Below are positions 1-11,445 of a DNA stretch of 64,000 bases, in pieces. The number at the start of each line of letters is the position of its first letter. The stretch's first letter is position 1. Below the pieces are notes generated by a model, which was given only the letters and a program-made list of their open reading frames with translations, was not told where the DNA came from and made no database searches. Source of the DNA: Euptelea pleiosperma (lineage: Eukaryota; Streptophyta; Magnoliopsida; Ranunculales; Eupteleaceae); assembly GCA_035048495.1 (NCBI GenBank), contig CM068553.1, positions 26,250,978-26,314,977 on the forward strand, read 5' to 3'. A program made the position numbers and the translations under genes.

Positions 1-673
1 ATATACATGGCACCTAGTAGATTTTCAAGATATAAAAGCGAATCGATTGGGTGATCCTCCTAATTATCCAACCTATAGACTTTTATTTGGGCCTTTCTTC
101 TTCTTTTTCCTTCTTCTTGGTTTTTATTTTATTTTTTATTATTATTATTATCTTGACGTTTTGCTATATATTTTTCTTACCATCTCAAAGAATATTATGA
201 ATTGGATGGGTAGGCCTCAGGAAGCGGAGGTCCTGAGTTATAATCTCCCTTGGGCCCCCCCCCTGGGATTTATCCCAGTACACCTGGTACGTGTGGAAGG
301 GGTGGACATACGTGCCCTGTGGGACTAATCGGGTGCTCTTAGGGGCCCAGATACCCATGTTATGAAAAAAAATCATCATATCCAGTCAGTCTTAGCCCCT
401 GAGATATTTCTTGTGGGAGCCATCAACCCAGCTCCCTCTGGATGTGTGGCGTGTAACAAGGTAGGCTGGATGGCTTCTTTCCATTCTCCCTCCTGATGTG
501 AGTAGTATTCACAAGTTAATTCCTTCTCTTTCAAAATAAAACCGAGAGGAAGGGTCAAAAGAGAGCCACGTTCTCCTGCACATGCTCAACTTGAATCTCT
601 CTAGGGCGCATCTACCATATCAGGCTATATGCTCCTATTGCATGCCTTATACCTATCTTCTTTGTTTTGACAG
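1..673. other. Left-edge intergenic DNA
   Basis: No gene is recognised here. The stretch is AT-rich with short T-runs near 95-180. Around 215-330 it holds a repeat-like GC-rich block (a GGAAGCGGAGGTCCTGAG motif followed by a C9 run) that resembles tRNA-derived repeat sequence, but no complete A and B boxes could be defined. Short open frames on both strands have no recognisable domain and look like chance. Confidence 0.4.
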
Positions 674-721
674 AGGGAAGCTCGACTGGAACGCAACAGT
701 AAAAGATCTTTCTTCTCGTGA
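674..721 (+). CDS. Possible terminal exon of an unrecognised gene
   Basis: A T-rich tract ending in TTTTGACAG is followed by 16 in-frame codons, reading REARLERNSKRSFFS and then TGA at 719-721. The composition (strong acceptor, charged peptide, immediate stop) fits a short last exon. An AATAAA lies near 1408 and could end a roughly 700-bp 3' UTR. I do not recognise the peptide, and the upstream exons would lie outside the window or undetected at the left edge. It could equally be chance. Confidence 0.2.
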   Translation, partial: REARLERNSKRSFFS

Positions 722-1521
722 AACTTCACCGCAGAACTGACAGTAATGTAATAATGGTTTGAAGATCTCTTCAGATCTTTTCTATTCTGACTGTAGACGT
801 TTCCATTTAGGTTACATGACGAATTCACTCTACTTTCTATAACATAGCATGAGACCTCCAATAAATTCAAGACCAACATCACAAAGCTGGGCTGTATGTG
901 GTTGTGGTGGAAAAGAGAAGAAATGCAACAAGGTTCTTGGTATTTTTGGTAGATCCTCATTCTGTTTCCCGGGTACTCCCTTACAGGTTCTTTTGGAACT
1001 CTCTTACCCCTGTTCAGTGTTAAAGTTTTGAAGTAGTCTACAGAAACATATCTGGTTTTCAAGATCAACTTGATTGAATTTGGTGCATAACACATGAGAC
1101 TCTTCTGAACAATTAAAAAGATCCCAGATCTAAATGTTTGTATAAGTTCTCAAATACATTGGGGTCGGTCTTTATTCAAGAGTAAAGCGCAAGACCAAGT
1201 TTGGAAACTGTGAGGGAATAACATTGCAGAGAACCCTTTTGCCCCATTGTTATCACATATATTCATGGTATGGTCTGGTGTGTTCTGCTGGTCCCAAGCG
1301 GGATCAAGTGAAATGGAGTTACAGGTATTCTCTGTATAGGCATTGTAGCCTTGTCCTTGATGTATTTTATCTCAACTATGCATTCATGGCCACAAGGCTA
1401 ATGATGTAATAAAGAATCACTGTACCACCAATCTTTTAGCCTTTGAAACTGACCACCATTTCCAACCCAATCAGCATGCATGTATCAACCTTTCCTCACA
1501 GGATGGACTTGCACAAGCCTT
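722..1521. other. Non-coding; candidate 3' UTR
   Basis: No conserved coding sequence was seen. If 674-721 is a real last exon, this would be its 3' UTR up to the AATAAA at about 1408. A 156-codon frame on the minus strand across 625-1095 has no recognisable domain and is treated as chance. Confidence 0.3.
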
Positions 1522-1735
1522 CACTACCTAAAAAAACGACCTTCATCGACAGTTATAAACAATCAGCATAACCTTTGCCAATAGTTATCGACCGCTGCAG
1601 AAGCCATCAGCGTAGCTGCCACTAGATAGAGAAAGAGCTTTCATCAACAGTTGAAAACCGCCAATGAAAGGGCTTTCTTCATGGTTTAGAACCGTCGAAG
1701 AAATTCCAACACCGACAGTGTGTAACTGTCTGGGA
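1522..1735. mobile_element. CACTA-like transposon terminus fragment
   Basis: The block opens with CACTACCTAAAAAAACGAC, which resembles the conserved CACTA (En/Spm) terminus. It is followed by dispersed short subterminal-type motifs in both orientations: ATCGACAGTTATAAAC, AATAGTTATCGACCG, CAACAGTTGAAAACCG and GTTTAGAACCGTCG. Such clustered inverted motifs are typical of CACTA ends, where the transposase binds. No matching opposite terminus and no transposase ORF was found, so this is probably a fragment or a MITE-like derivative. Confidence 0.4.
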
Positions 1736-4422
1736 GGGAAGCCTAATTGATGAGCTAAACACCACAATTTATAACCCTAGTTGGAGAGCTACCACAACTC
1801 TTGCTCAACAAATCCTCATGTCTTTATTCTGAGCATCACATTGTGTTTGACAAGTAGCATATCATCAGGATGAAGAGATGCCTTTTGCGGACCCACAAGA
1901 CTGACAACCTGCGCTCATAAGTTTTAAGTCGTATTTAGTATTAAAGGAAAGAGTGTAATTGCTATTATACTGATCACGACACTAATATTGATATTCAATT
2001 TAAATTCCATTAGCTATTGGTGTTAAGCTTTTTTATTTTTCAAATGGAAATTTGAAACTGATCAGATAATCTCGTGTTCCAACATGATCCTTTTATGAAG
2101 AGAAAATGATTAAGATCAAAATTAAATCCTTCTCTTTGTAAGATAATCTAGGGTTTAGAGATGTAAAGGTAAAGCCCCGTACGAAGTGCAATTTCTGGCA
2201 TGGTATGCAGTCCCAGGCTGACTTCACACTACGGATTTTTTGTGGAAAAGAGGGGTAAGAGTTGTAGATCACTGGCCCCTTTGTTTGCAGAGCGGGGAAT
2301 CTGAAAGCAGAAGTCTTCAATTGGAGAAAATTAATTCGGAGGTCAAGGCATTGGTATATCTTTAGGTTAAGTTGTACGAGGAAGGAAAAAGCGTTTCTTT
2401 TGAGGGCGTCGTCTTCAAATGGACTGAACTGGTCAAAAGGGGGAAGGATTAGAGGGGGAGGTGGGGAGGTGGTTGGGTTGTATGGGGTAATCTTATTCTT
2501 GTGGATATTGCTTTTGTTTTCTTCTTGTAATTTGTAATTTTTTGGCTTTTGGTAGGCTCCCTCAGCCTCTAAAGCCCACCATCTAATAAAACCTTTTTAC
2601 TTGTCAAAAATTAAAGGAATCAAGAAATCATTTTGAGTGTGTATTTTCCCAAATACTCTTAATATTTAAAATCTCTCCTATATATGGTGTTTGGCAACAA
2701 ACCCACATCAAAAATTGGAAAAAAAAAAAAAGGAAGACTTAAAAAGTGTTTTTCTGATCCAAAAATCAGATATTCATGAGTCTTGGTTTTGGCCTTTTAA
2801 GAGCTCCAAACAAGAAAAAAGTTAATACAAAGCTGCTAGTTTGTTGGTTCATCATAACCCAAGTACTGTTTCATGTTCAAAACCTTACAGAAAACATGGA
2901 ACCCATGAAAGCATTAAGAAGAACACCATATTGGCAACAAAACAGATATGAAATGGTTCAGCACAATTACATAATGACAACGGGTCACCGTCGAAGAAGA
3001 TGAAGAAGAAGAAATTTGTTGAGAATCTCACAATGTGCAATTTCAGTGGAGATTTGGAGCAAACCAGTTCATCCTATAAAGAACCAGCTCCTGCGCACTC
3101 TGGCCAGAACATGAAGGAACGGTGGAGCCGTGGAGGAGATGATTGTCTGATAATATCTGTTTGAATAGGAGGTTCTACTGTGTCCAAGGAAGTTGAATGG
3201 GATTACAAATTCCAACCACAAGGGCCTGCATTTTTTTTTTTACTTCAGCGAAAATATGCAATGCAAGCCGTTGTGCTTTCAATTTGAAATTATATTGTGG
3301 CACTCTTTTTTAGGCCCACCAACCCTATGAACGATTGGTCCTGATCTCCACACCAAATCCTGATTGGTGATTTATGGTTGTTGGATTTTTGCATTTTTCA
3401 TGGGTAAGTTCTAGCCACATTGGATTTGACATTTTTTCGGGTAAAGTAAAAAAAATGATATTTATTTCACTTATCCGCGTTCTATAACGGAAATCTGCAG
3501 CCAGTAACTAAGGGAAACTTTTTTAAGGTTTTATCAATTTCAACCAAATATAGATATATGGGTACTTGTTTGAAATATCCTTTCATAAGGAAGCCAAATC
3601 AAGTCAGAAATCGCTTTTGATGTATGAAACTCGGGATTGAGTCTCGCTTTTGACGTAGACATCCCAATGTCTACACCCACGTATCCTCTTTTAACGGCAT
3701 CGTTTAGCTGAAAATTGAACTTGGGAAAATAAAAAAAAATAATGAATTGGGTGTGTGTGTGTGTTATTTGACTTGTTATAACAGCCGTTACAAGTAATAA
3801 GAAAAGTGTTCTACACCCATTAACGAAAATTTTTATTTAGGTTTGTAATTAAACTAAATTACATTGCTTACTAATTAGGTTAGATTCATCAAGAAAACCT
3901 CAGTCACCACTGCGTCTCCCACTACTAATCCCTGAAACATTTACTTTAAAAATTCCAAAGTGTTCACATAATTTTCTCAAGTTGAAGTGGGGGATTGCCA
4001 GAGAGAATGGCTTCGGTTTCTCTCTGGTTTTTAATATTAAACTACAAAAACTGAAGTAGGGAAATAGAGGGAACCGGTTGCCAGTTCTCATCCTCATGGT
4101 GGCAGTGGGGGGGATGATCTAGCTGGCTAGATCTCCCAGCAGATGAGCCGATCATTTCCCCATACAGAACCCAAAATGAGAGCTTTTACACCACTCGACT
4201 TGTTTGATTCATTTGCCCCTGCACCTGGGTTTATAAAAAATGAAAAAAGTACATGCTTGCATGTGCAAAGTGAAGATAGGTTAAGGAGTACTGTATCTAT
4301 TAGCTCTGCTTGTATGGCCTACATGAGAGGGTCCTGACAATGATAATGATCATTAAAGAGTGTTGCCAGATTTTACCTTCGACGACTCTAAAAACAAAAC
4401 AAATATACATCAATACACAACA
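1736..4422. other. Intergenic DNA with a LINE-like 3' tail
   Basis: No gene is recognised. About 2330-2640 resembles the 3' end of an L1-type LINE on the plus strand: a G-rich stretch, then CTTCTTGTAATTTG and AATAAAACCTTTTTACTTG. There is a short GT repeat near 3751-3762. The right end is the 3' flank (presumed 3' UTR) of the HSFA1 gene that reads leftward. Confidence 0.35.
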
Positions 4423-5721
4423 TCATTTCCTCTTCATCTCTGACGTCAGAAGCCCCATCTGTTCCGTGAGCTGGTCCATATGCTGACCCTTGTCCCATCC
4501 ATTCTCCTGCCCAAGTTGCATCACCTCCTTGGCAACCTCTGGTTTGTTCGACACAATCTCATCAGTGTTCTCTGAGATTTCACTTACATTAAGAAATTGT
4601 TCCCAGAAGGCATCATTTATGCCTGGAAGCTTAGGAATCCCATCCAACAAGATATCCATCTCAGGATCAGGTGAAAACCTGTCAGTATCTAAGGACATTG
4701 TCCCATCCACTCCCTCAGATATGTGATCCATATAACCACCATCCCCGGTCTCGGGCCCCACATAATTAGTACAAGGAATGTCAACAACATTGCTTTCCAG
4801 CACCATTCCTGGTATTTCAGGGAATTCTGGGATAACCATGTCCGTCCTGCAAGGAGTGATTGGCCCCCTCTCTTCAACTCCAGCTAGCACACTCATATCT
4901 GGCAATTGGGATGCTGTAACCATGTCTGTTACTACAGCAGGGGAAGACTGGATCTCAGATATGGCAGCTGAGGGGCGAATCCCTTGGAATCCTGAGGCCG
5001 CCGGCAAATATGAATGCCCCGATTTTGGTGAGACCTCTGAAAGCATCACTCCAGAGAACCGACTTGAAGAGCTCTCACTGTCTAATTCATTGGACGGTGA
5101 GGGGACATCATCAATCAAGAAACTCTCAGAATTGTTGTCCATTTCCAGCCTGGGAGATGTGTCAATCTTCAGTATCTGCCTGAGCATTGCTTTTGCTGCC
5201 TCATTCATCAGAGGCTGGTACTTAACGATCTGCCCATCAGGAGCAGTGGCATGTTTGCCTTCTGAGTTATCTTCCCGTTTGGGAAGCCTCCGTTTCTTGT
5301 TAACCCCTGCGATGCGCCTGGTACTCTCATTCTGCTGCTGCACTAGCTGCGCTAAGAACCCAGGACTCTGCATGGCCTTTGCCAGGAATGACATCATTTG
5401 TTGCTGCCGCTGTTCCATACCTTGAAGGTGCTGCCCCAGGGTTTGCAACTGGTGATCAGTTGCCTGTTGCTGCTGTCTTAGCCTAACCAGTTCCTGCATA
5501 AGGACGTTCTTGTCCCTTTTAAGTCTTTCGATCTCCTCCTCGAGCCCAAATTTTCCTACCTCAACACATGCCCCGACTGTAGTAGTCTGTCCTTGAGGTT
5601 GTTGATGACTATGTACATTGGAGGGTTTTCGCCTATTAATACTCTTCAACAAGTGCTTTTGACCTCTTAAAAACCCCTCATTTGCAAATTCCCAGCGGTC
5701 AGGGTCAACCTTCCTGAAACC
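4423..5721 (-). CDS. HSFA1: Heat stress transcription factor A1-like, last exon
   Basis: This is the large second exon of a class A Hsf, the master activators of the heat-shock response, which bind heat-shock elements as trimers in the nucleus. It opens after a CAG acceptor with GFRKVDPDRWEFANEGF, the end of the DNA-binding domain at the intron position conserved in plant Hsfs. It has 432 codons plus stop. A heptad-repeat HR-A/B coiled coil with the class A insertion spans about residues 59-128 of the exon. A bipartite-type NLS (NKKRRLPKRE) lies near 141-150. An aromatic/acidic AHA activation motif (DAFWEQFL) lies near 370-377, and a Leu-rich export-like signal (LTEQMGLL) sits near the end. 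The frame is intact with no stops. The DNA-binding-domain exon was not found to the right (upstream). That intron is either very long and TE-filled, reaches into the assembly gap, or the gene is broken. Assignment to A1 rather than another class A member is by overall resemblance. Confidence 0.9.
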   Translation of the reverse strand, partial: GFRKVDPDRWEFANEGFLRGQKHLLKSINRRKPSNVHSHQQPQGQTTTVGACVEVGKFGLEEEIERLKRDKNVLMQELVRLRQQQQATDHQLQTLGQHLQGMEQRQQQMMSFLAKAMQSPGFLAQLVQQQNESTRRIAGVNKKRRLPKREDNSEGKHATAPDGQIVKYQPLMNEAAKAMLRQILKIDTSPRLEMDNNSESFLIDDVPSPSNELDSESSSSRFSGVMLSEVSPKSGHSYLPAASGFQGIRPSAAISEIQSSPAVVTDMVTASQLPDMSVLAGVEERGPITPCRTDMVIPEFPEIPGMVLESNVVDIPCTNYVGPETGDGGYMDHISEGVDGTMSLDTDRFSPDPEMDILLDGIPKLPGINDAFWEQFLNVSEISENTDEIVSNKPEVAKEVMQLGQENGWDKGQHMDQLTEQMGLLTSEMKRK

Positions 5722-6031
5722 CTGCTCGAAAAAAGTGAAAGCATAACAAAGACAAACAATCAGTTGCTAAAGAATATGATAAAAGAAAAGTAAGATAAAC
5801 TAGCCAATATCAAATAGATTCAAAAGGATCCATGGAGCCCCAAACACATCAATTAACTAGCCATTGAGGACCAATGACAGGACAAGTTAATGGTGGAATA
5901 GATGGGGTAGGAATATTAAACTTGTATGTCAGAATTTGCTAATTTTAATAAGGATGGGTCGACACATTTTTCTGACATAATGGCACACGGTCACGGGGCC
6001 CACATCGAAATGAGTTAAGGGATGATTTTTG

Positions 6032-6066
6032 GTGAGGATGATCTCCTCACCATAGATCATCCTCAC
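6032..6066. repeat. Perfect 13-bp hairpin
   Basis: The arms GTGAGGATGATCT and AGATCATCCTCAC are perfect reverse complements around a 9-base loop. The flanking GATTTTTGGTGAGGAT wording is shared with the hairpin at 6221-6287, suggesting both derive from one foldback MITE family. Confidence 0.6.
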
Positions 6067-6220
6067 AAGAAATCACACTTTCTTTTTTTGATAATTAGAA
6101 ATATCACTTTCTGAAACTTCTAAACCTATCAAATGCGGACTTAAAAGTTGACATTGAAAACGGACAATCCAGAATTTTTCAACTTGCATTCCCCTTTTCA
6201 TAAGGCTTTAAATGTCGGAA

Positions 6221-6287
6221 TGGGCTGCTTTTTTGGTAAGGATAATCTTCACAGTGGGGAAATTATCCTCACCAAAAATCAGCCCCA
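6221..6287. repeat. Foldback MITE-like hairpin
   Basis: Arms of about 26 bp pair with few mismatches around a 15-base loop (6247-6261). The left arm contains TTTTTGGTAAGGATAAT and the right arm ATTATCCTCACCAAAAA. The outer ends pair as GGGCTG with CAGCCC. This fits a very short foldback element. Confidence 0.6.
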
Positions 6288-7233
6288 TGTGGGCCCTCCT
6301 TGATAGCGAAACGAAAGACCTATTGAAGGGCCCAGATGGTCAATCCGGCTTCCCCACTACCAAATTCTCGCGAGGAATCCGCTTACAACTGTGTCTTTAT
6401 ACGTGTCACAAAACCTTGTGTCAACCTATCCCATATATATACTGGTTTATGTAACGAGGTCAATCCACCATTTAAGAAAGTTTGGCCACATCTGAGACAC
6501 TGGCAACACTCTTATGCAAGGAAATCTTAAATTTATCAAATAGATTGTTAGCAGCTATTATTCACATGTATGATATTCATGTATGTCAACTTACCTAAAC
6601 ATAGTCTTTCTAAATTATAAACTAATACTAACTAAATTAAATTAAATATAGATCTTGTAGAATATGAAAAAACTGTATATGTGTCAGCATATCAGTACAG
6701 TAATACCTGTCTGATACCAAGACACGAATCCATAATTATGTTACACAGCTACTGGCACAAATAACCATACATAGAAGTTTAAGCAACTCCTCAACAGATA
6801 TCAGGAAAACTGAATTGAAAGATGCAAGCAATCTATAAAACATCAATTCACTGAGCCTTGTTATCTGGCAAAAATTAAATTTCCATACGAAATCTTAAGA
6901 TATAAAACATCAATTCACAGTGCCTTTATCTCGTGAGGAATCCGCTTATGACTGTGTCATTAGCCTCAAACATATTATATTCCTCTCCCAATCAGATGAA
7001 GTAATAACCCAAATGGATATCTTGGGAGAGGAAAATGTAACTCTTGTAAGGTAGAGACCATACCATCGAAAGAAAAATAGTACAAAGACATGGGTCCCCA
7101 TAATATACAGAAAAGAAACAGTATGTAGTTCTAGTATTACCATACTTATGGTAGTACCTAGTCTATATTATATTGATGAGACATCTTATTAACCTAGACA
7201 GTCTAATTTCTGAACCCCAAGTGTGGGGGACAG

Positions 7234-8710
7234 ACTGAAAATCAGCTTGATCAAATGATTTTAACCATCCAATAGAATGACATTTTTTTTTGATAATTGT
7301 GTGTATATTATAAAAAAGGTTAACCCCAAAACTGTACAAAGCCCGGGATCTAACTCTTAACATAAGGAGTAGGATCCCTAAGCAACTCGTTCCAACGGAA
7401 AACAAAAGACTCAAAAATACATCCTCGAAACAATGGGGAGCACGAGGACCACAAAAAAGGAAGGACTTCACGTCTAAGATCACCTCCTTCAAGCCTTTTT
7501 CCTTATCTTAAAAAATCCTGCGATTCCTCTCATTCCAAATCGCCCAAATGATTGCGAATGGTAAGAAGCCACCCTCTTCCTGATAAGGAACCGTCCGTAC
7601 ACCCTTGGAAAAGGTCACGTACATGATGAGGGACAACATAAGGGATCTTGAGCAACGCAAAAAACGCTTGCCGCACTGCTAAGGAGAATCTACAATGTAA
7701 AAGGACATGATCTACTGTCTCATCTTCATTTTTACACATAACACATCTATTAGGGATCATCATGCCCCTACTAATAAGATGGTCCACAGTCAAGATCTTG
7801 TCATGAAAGGCCGTCCACGCAAAGAACTTCACCTTCGAAAGGATCGGGTATCCCCACACTATAGGAACAGGGAAGGTCTCCATACCCCTCGGTTCGCAAT
7901 TGTCATAGAAAGAGCAAACTAAGAATTTGCCTTTGGGGTCCCACTTCCAGACTCTTGCATCAGACTCATGTCTTAGGCAAGGGTTAACTCCAACCCTACC
8001 AAGGACAGAAGCTAGTCCATCCACTTCCCAGTCATTAAGATCCCTACTTAAACCCAGACTCCACGAGCAGTCACGCTCCCTACTAACAGTACAGTCCATG
8101 ATCACCGCTCCTTGGCAATCCGATAAAGCGTATAGGTTTGAAAAGTCATCCTTCAACAAAGCCTCCCCACTCCACTTATCTTCCCAAAATCTAACCCTGT
8201 CTCCTTTCCCTACCTTGTTAATAATGCCCCTCTCAAATTTCTCACTAAACCCTATGATCCCTTTCCACATACTAACCCCGTAAGGCGTCTGAACGGGATA
8301 ACTACCCCACCCATTCTCCAAAAACCTATATGTACTCCCAATCATCCCCCTCCACAAACTCTCCTCCTCCTCCCCAAATCTCCACAACCATTTCCCAAGC
8401 AGTGTCGTGTTCATATCGTGGAAGTGCCGAAACCCTAGGCCCCCTTCCTCCTTGGGAGAACAAATCTTACCCCAATCCACCAAGTGGAACTTGTCGCTAT
8501 CTCCCTTTCCGGACCACAAAAAGTCTCTCATGATCTTCTCCAGATTGTGAGTAACTGTGGCTGGAATAGTGAACAGGGATAGAAAGTGAATAGGCATACT
8601 AGACAAGGATAGAATGACCTTTTTTTAAAAAATTGGCACCCTTATGTTCGAGTCAAAAACAAACAATTGTTTGGATGGTTAAAATCATCTGGTGTGGCTA
8701 ATTTTTGGCC
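7234..8710. mobile_element. Foldback/MITE element split by a LINE
   Basis: The left arm (7234-7272, containing GATTTTAACCATCCAA) and the right arm (8671-8710, containing TTGGATGGTTAAAATC) are inverted copies around the LINE at 7282-8608. Removing the LINE and one target duplicate leaves a compact inverted-repeat element of roughly 140 bp between the mapped arms. Outer limits may extend further on both sides; only the arms are well supported. Confidence 0.5.
7282..8608 (-). mobile_element. 5'-truncated L1-type LINE with target duplication
   Basis: The minus-strand coding part (7530-8606) is the C-terminal region of a plant L1 ORF2. It begins in the post-RT segment (SMPIHFLSLFTIP) and includes the conserved FLWSG, WGKICSPKEEGGLG and FFAWTAFHDKILTVDHL blocks. 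It ends with the zf-RVT cysteine/histidine module (CVMCKNEDETVDHVLLHC). A frameshift near 7575 separates it from the terminal IWAIWNERNRRIF peptide and stop. The 3' poly(A) tail is the T-run at 7283-7291. A 10-bp target-site duplication, ATAGAATGAC, lies at 7272-7281 and 8609-8618. Endonuclease and RT domains are absent, so it was dead on arrival. Confidence 0.85.
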
Positions 8711-9338
8711 TAACTCTAGATGGAATCCACAAAGACTATACCACCCCCCCCCCCATGTTTGGTAGAGGCTTATACTACTGAACGCATGGTAGTGTCAATA
8801 ATACCACATTTATGATGGTAAAAAATCATTATACAATGGTGCTTGTACTTATGAACTTGAACTTTTCAATCAGTTGAACCCTAATAAGAGATCGCTTTGA
8901 CTAAAAATCAGTTTGATTGGATGACATGAACCACAAGATAAATTATGATTTGTCAAAAAGATGGGCCCATAAACTCTCAAATGTTTTAACAATCTTTTAA
9001 TGAACCTAATGGGTGATTCGTATTTGTTTAATCATAAATCTAAATTATGGATAATGTAGAATAGATTTGATTTAGATCTACAGTTCAAATCATAAATCAA
9101 AGATAAATTAATATTTAAAATAGTGTATCTACGAATAATATTTGTAGTTAATTGAACTAACTAAATTTCAACAAACTTTTTTAATTAAAAAAATTTAAAT
9201 TAAAATAAAACAATAGCTAAAATTACATTTCGAGTTTCAACCTTAATTTAGTAAAGACGAGTATTTTAGTGGATATAGGATCTATGTCGGACATGCTATT
9301 TTTAGTATAAAGTATCATAGTGTGTATATATTAGTAGG
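8619..9338. other. Non-coding, very AT-rich
   Basis: No gene is recognised. A run of C lies near 8742-8754. The rest is AT-rich and contains the right arm of the foldback element at its start. Confidence 0.4.
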
Positions 9339-9670
9339 TTTTTTTTTTTATTATTAAGAAATAAGATTAAACAAAAGGGGAAACCCCGAAAGGGATAATC
9401 CCACACAATACAACCTAGGAAGACCTCCAGAAGAGATCCTCAAAAAAGAGATATTTACAAATTAAATGGTAGAAGAACCTCCTATCAGCTCCTCCCATCT
9501 GAACACAAGAATAAAAAAAAGCCTCTAAACTCAGGAGTAGAGGAACACTAGAGATACAAAAAGGCTTTGACTCTCAGCACCACTCTTGGGATGTCTTCCT
9601 CCTTCAAAGATATGAGAATTTCTCTCTTTCCATAAGGCCCACATGACTGCAAATGGAAGAATCCGCCAAA
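9339..9670 (-). mobile_element. L1-type LINE 3'-end fragment
   Basis: On the minus strand the sequence encodes ILPFAVMWALWKERNSHIF, the conserved last peptide of plant L1 ORF2. A short 3' UTR follows and ends in a poly(A) tail, seen as the T-run at 9339-9349. Only about 330 bp remains, the usual result of 5' truncation. A loosely similar GTGTATATTAG sequence on both sides may be a decayed target duplication. Confidence 0.6.
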
Positions 9671-10601
9671 GATATTGGTGTGTATCTATGTAATGTAAAC
9701 CCTAAAAGTGTAGTGTCCTTGTTACATAGGTGTATATTAGTGAGAAAAGATGTCTTTCTTTTAATATAACTAATTGTAGGGGTCATTTAATTGCTTTAAA
9801 CATCTTTTTTATAAGCTTATGTGTATTAAATTTAATATTTCGCTTTATCTCGAAGTGTTTTGGTTTGTCTTGCCAATTTTCCAATGTTTTGGGAATGTTT
9901 TGTTCCGTCTCGAGGTTTGCCTCGGTTTTTCACATGACTGAGATTTTAAACCTTGGATGTAACCCATCCAATGTTTTCGAAATCCCGTCTCAAGGCAAGG
10001 AGCAGAGAGTCCTAGCCTTGAGGCTTAAACCTTGACTAGTTTATAAGAGGCTTAAGCCTTGAAGCTCAAGGAGTAGGGTGCAGTCAAGGCTTAAGCAGGC
10101 ACATACACATGCCAAATAAATTAAAATTTGTTCTTTTCTTCCCCAATACCCTACCCATTTATCTTTTAAGCTAAAACAACCTAATAAAGATAATTTAAAT
10201 CACATTTTTCCACTTATTTTTACTAGTAAATTTGACATGCATGGCCTGGACAACATCAACTGAAAGTTTTCCCAAGTGGCTACATTTTTATAGAAGATAA
10301 ATAAAAAATGCTAGAGCGACAAACCCTTTGAGAACTTGACTTTCATTTGAGAAGGATAAAGATTCCTGAAATTGAAATCAACAAACTCTCAAATAAGCCA
10401 ACTCACTGCGATTGTCAGCTTCATTATGTTTGCTAAAAATATACTTTGTTTACTTGTTGGGACGACCAATCAAGGACAATACAACACGAGTGGTACACAT
10501 TACTAAATTGAAGTTAATAAATGAAAATATAATATAGGAACAAGTAATGAAGGACATGCTACACATTAAGGCATTCTCCCATTTCTCTCTCTAAAAGGTT
10601 T
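9671..10601. other. Non-coding up to the assembly gap
   Basis: No gene is recognised. Around 9985-10100 there are repeated GAGGCTTAA/CCTTGA words, shared with 61560-61650. They look like the terminal part of a dispersed DNA-transposon family. Confidence 0.35.
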
Positions 10602-10701
10602 NNNNNNNNNNNNNNNNNNNNNNNNNNNNNNNNNNNNNNNNNNNNNNNNNNNNNNNNNNNNNNNNNNNNNNNNNNNNNNNNNNNNNNNNNNNNNNNNNNN
10701 N
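10602..10701. other. Assembly gap of exactly 100 N
   Basis: One hundred consecutive N, the conventional placeholder for a gap of unknown size. The right side is in the middle of a copia gag read on the minus strand and the left side is unrelated. The gap therefore hides at least the rest of that retrotransposon and possibly other sequence, such as the missing HSFA1 exon 1. Confidence 0.95.
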
Positions 10702-11445
10702 CTTCACTCTGCATATATGAATAAACCTTGCTGAGAAGGGCAAAGGAGTACGGTTGCTGAGGATCTGAACCCTAGCCAACTCATAAGAGGAGTTGAGTCC
10801 AGAAAGGAACTCAAATATCCTACCTTCATCAAGGTGCTTTTGGTAGATATGCTTCGTCTGGAGTAGGAGGGTGGTATGAATAGTAATAGTCTACTCCTCC
10901 CACATACTCCGAAGTTCGCCAAATAATCAGAGAGGGACTTGTTACCCTGGCGAAGACGAGAATGCTCTGCTTCAACTGGCATGCTCTACTAGTGTTCTGC
11001 TATGTGAGTAGGTCTTCTTGGCGGTTTCCTACACATCCTAGGCTGTACGCATGAAGAAGAAACCACGACTAATGTGAGGCTCCATGGAGTTGACCAACCA
11101 AGATTGAACCGAAAGGTTCTCAGTTTCCCATTGATCAAACATGGGATCATCTTGCTTGGGCTCTTTTGTTCGCCCGTGCAATGTCCCATCTTCCCACGGC
11201 CTCCAATAAACAAACGTGCTGCTCTAGCCCACTCTAGATTAATTAGTGCCATTGAGTTTAACTGATGTAATCTGCAACCCGGGGTTCTCATACATTACTT
11301 GTTGCATCATAGGTCCTCCAGTGCCTCTGGACGAGGAGTCTGTGCTAACAACTGAGATTGAGGGAGTATCCGAGGGAGATGGAGTGCCCAAGGGAGGTGG
11401 ATTTGCCATAACAAGGAAGCAAATGGGTGAAGGGGGTAAGAACAA
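10702..11445 (-). pseudogene. Copia-type gag (UBN2-like), frameshifted
   Basis: The minus strand reads through a Ty1/copia gag of plant type. A Ser/Pro-rich leader is followed by NPGLQITSVKLNGTN, then WARAARLFIGGRGKMGHCTG and a WLVNSMEP-like segment spread over several frames. Gag forms the virus-like particle of the retrotransposon. The frame is broken at least three times and the gene runs into the assembly gap. Its own PBS and 5' LTR lie to the right at 12061-12268, so this is the 5' half of an element reading leftward. Confidence 0.75.

Larger units (their letters stand above)
5722..7271. other. Presumed HSFA1 intron with foldback repeats
   Basis: No coding sequence was recognised on either strand. 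The region is AT-rich and contains two clear inverted repeats at 6032-6066 and 6221-6287, listed separately. It ends at the left target-site duplicate of the LINE. Confidence 0.5.

Noticed and set aside
625..1095. 156-codon minus-strand open frame
   Set aside because: No domain or homology recognised; the plus-strand context looks more like an exon end and 3' UTR.
4778..5425. 215-codon plus-strand open frame
   Set aside because: It is antisense to the intact HSFA1 exon and has no domain of its own; the open frame follows from the coding bias of the opposite strand.
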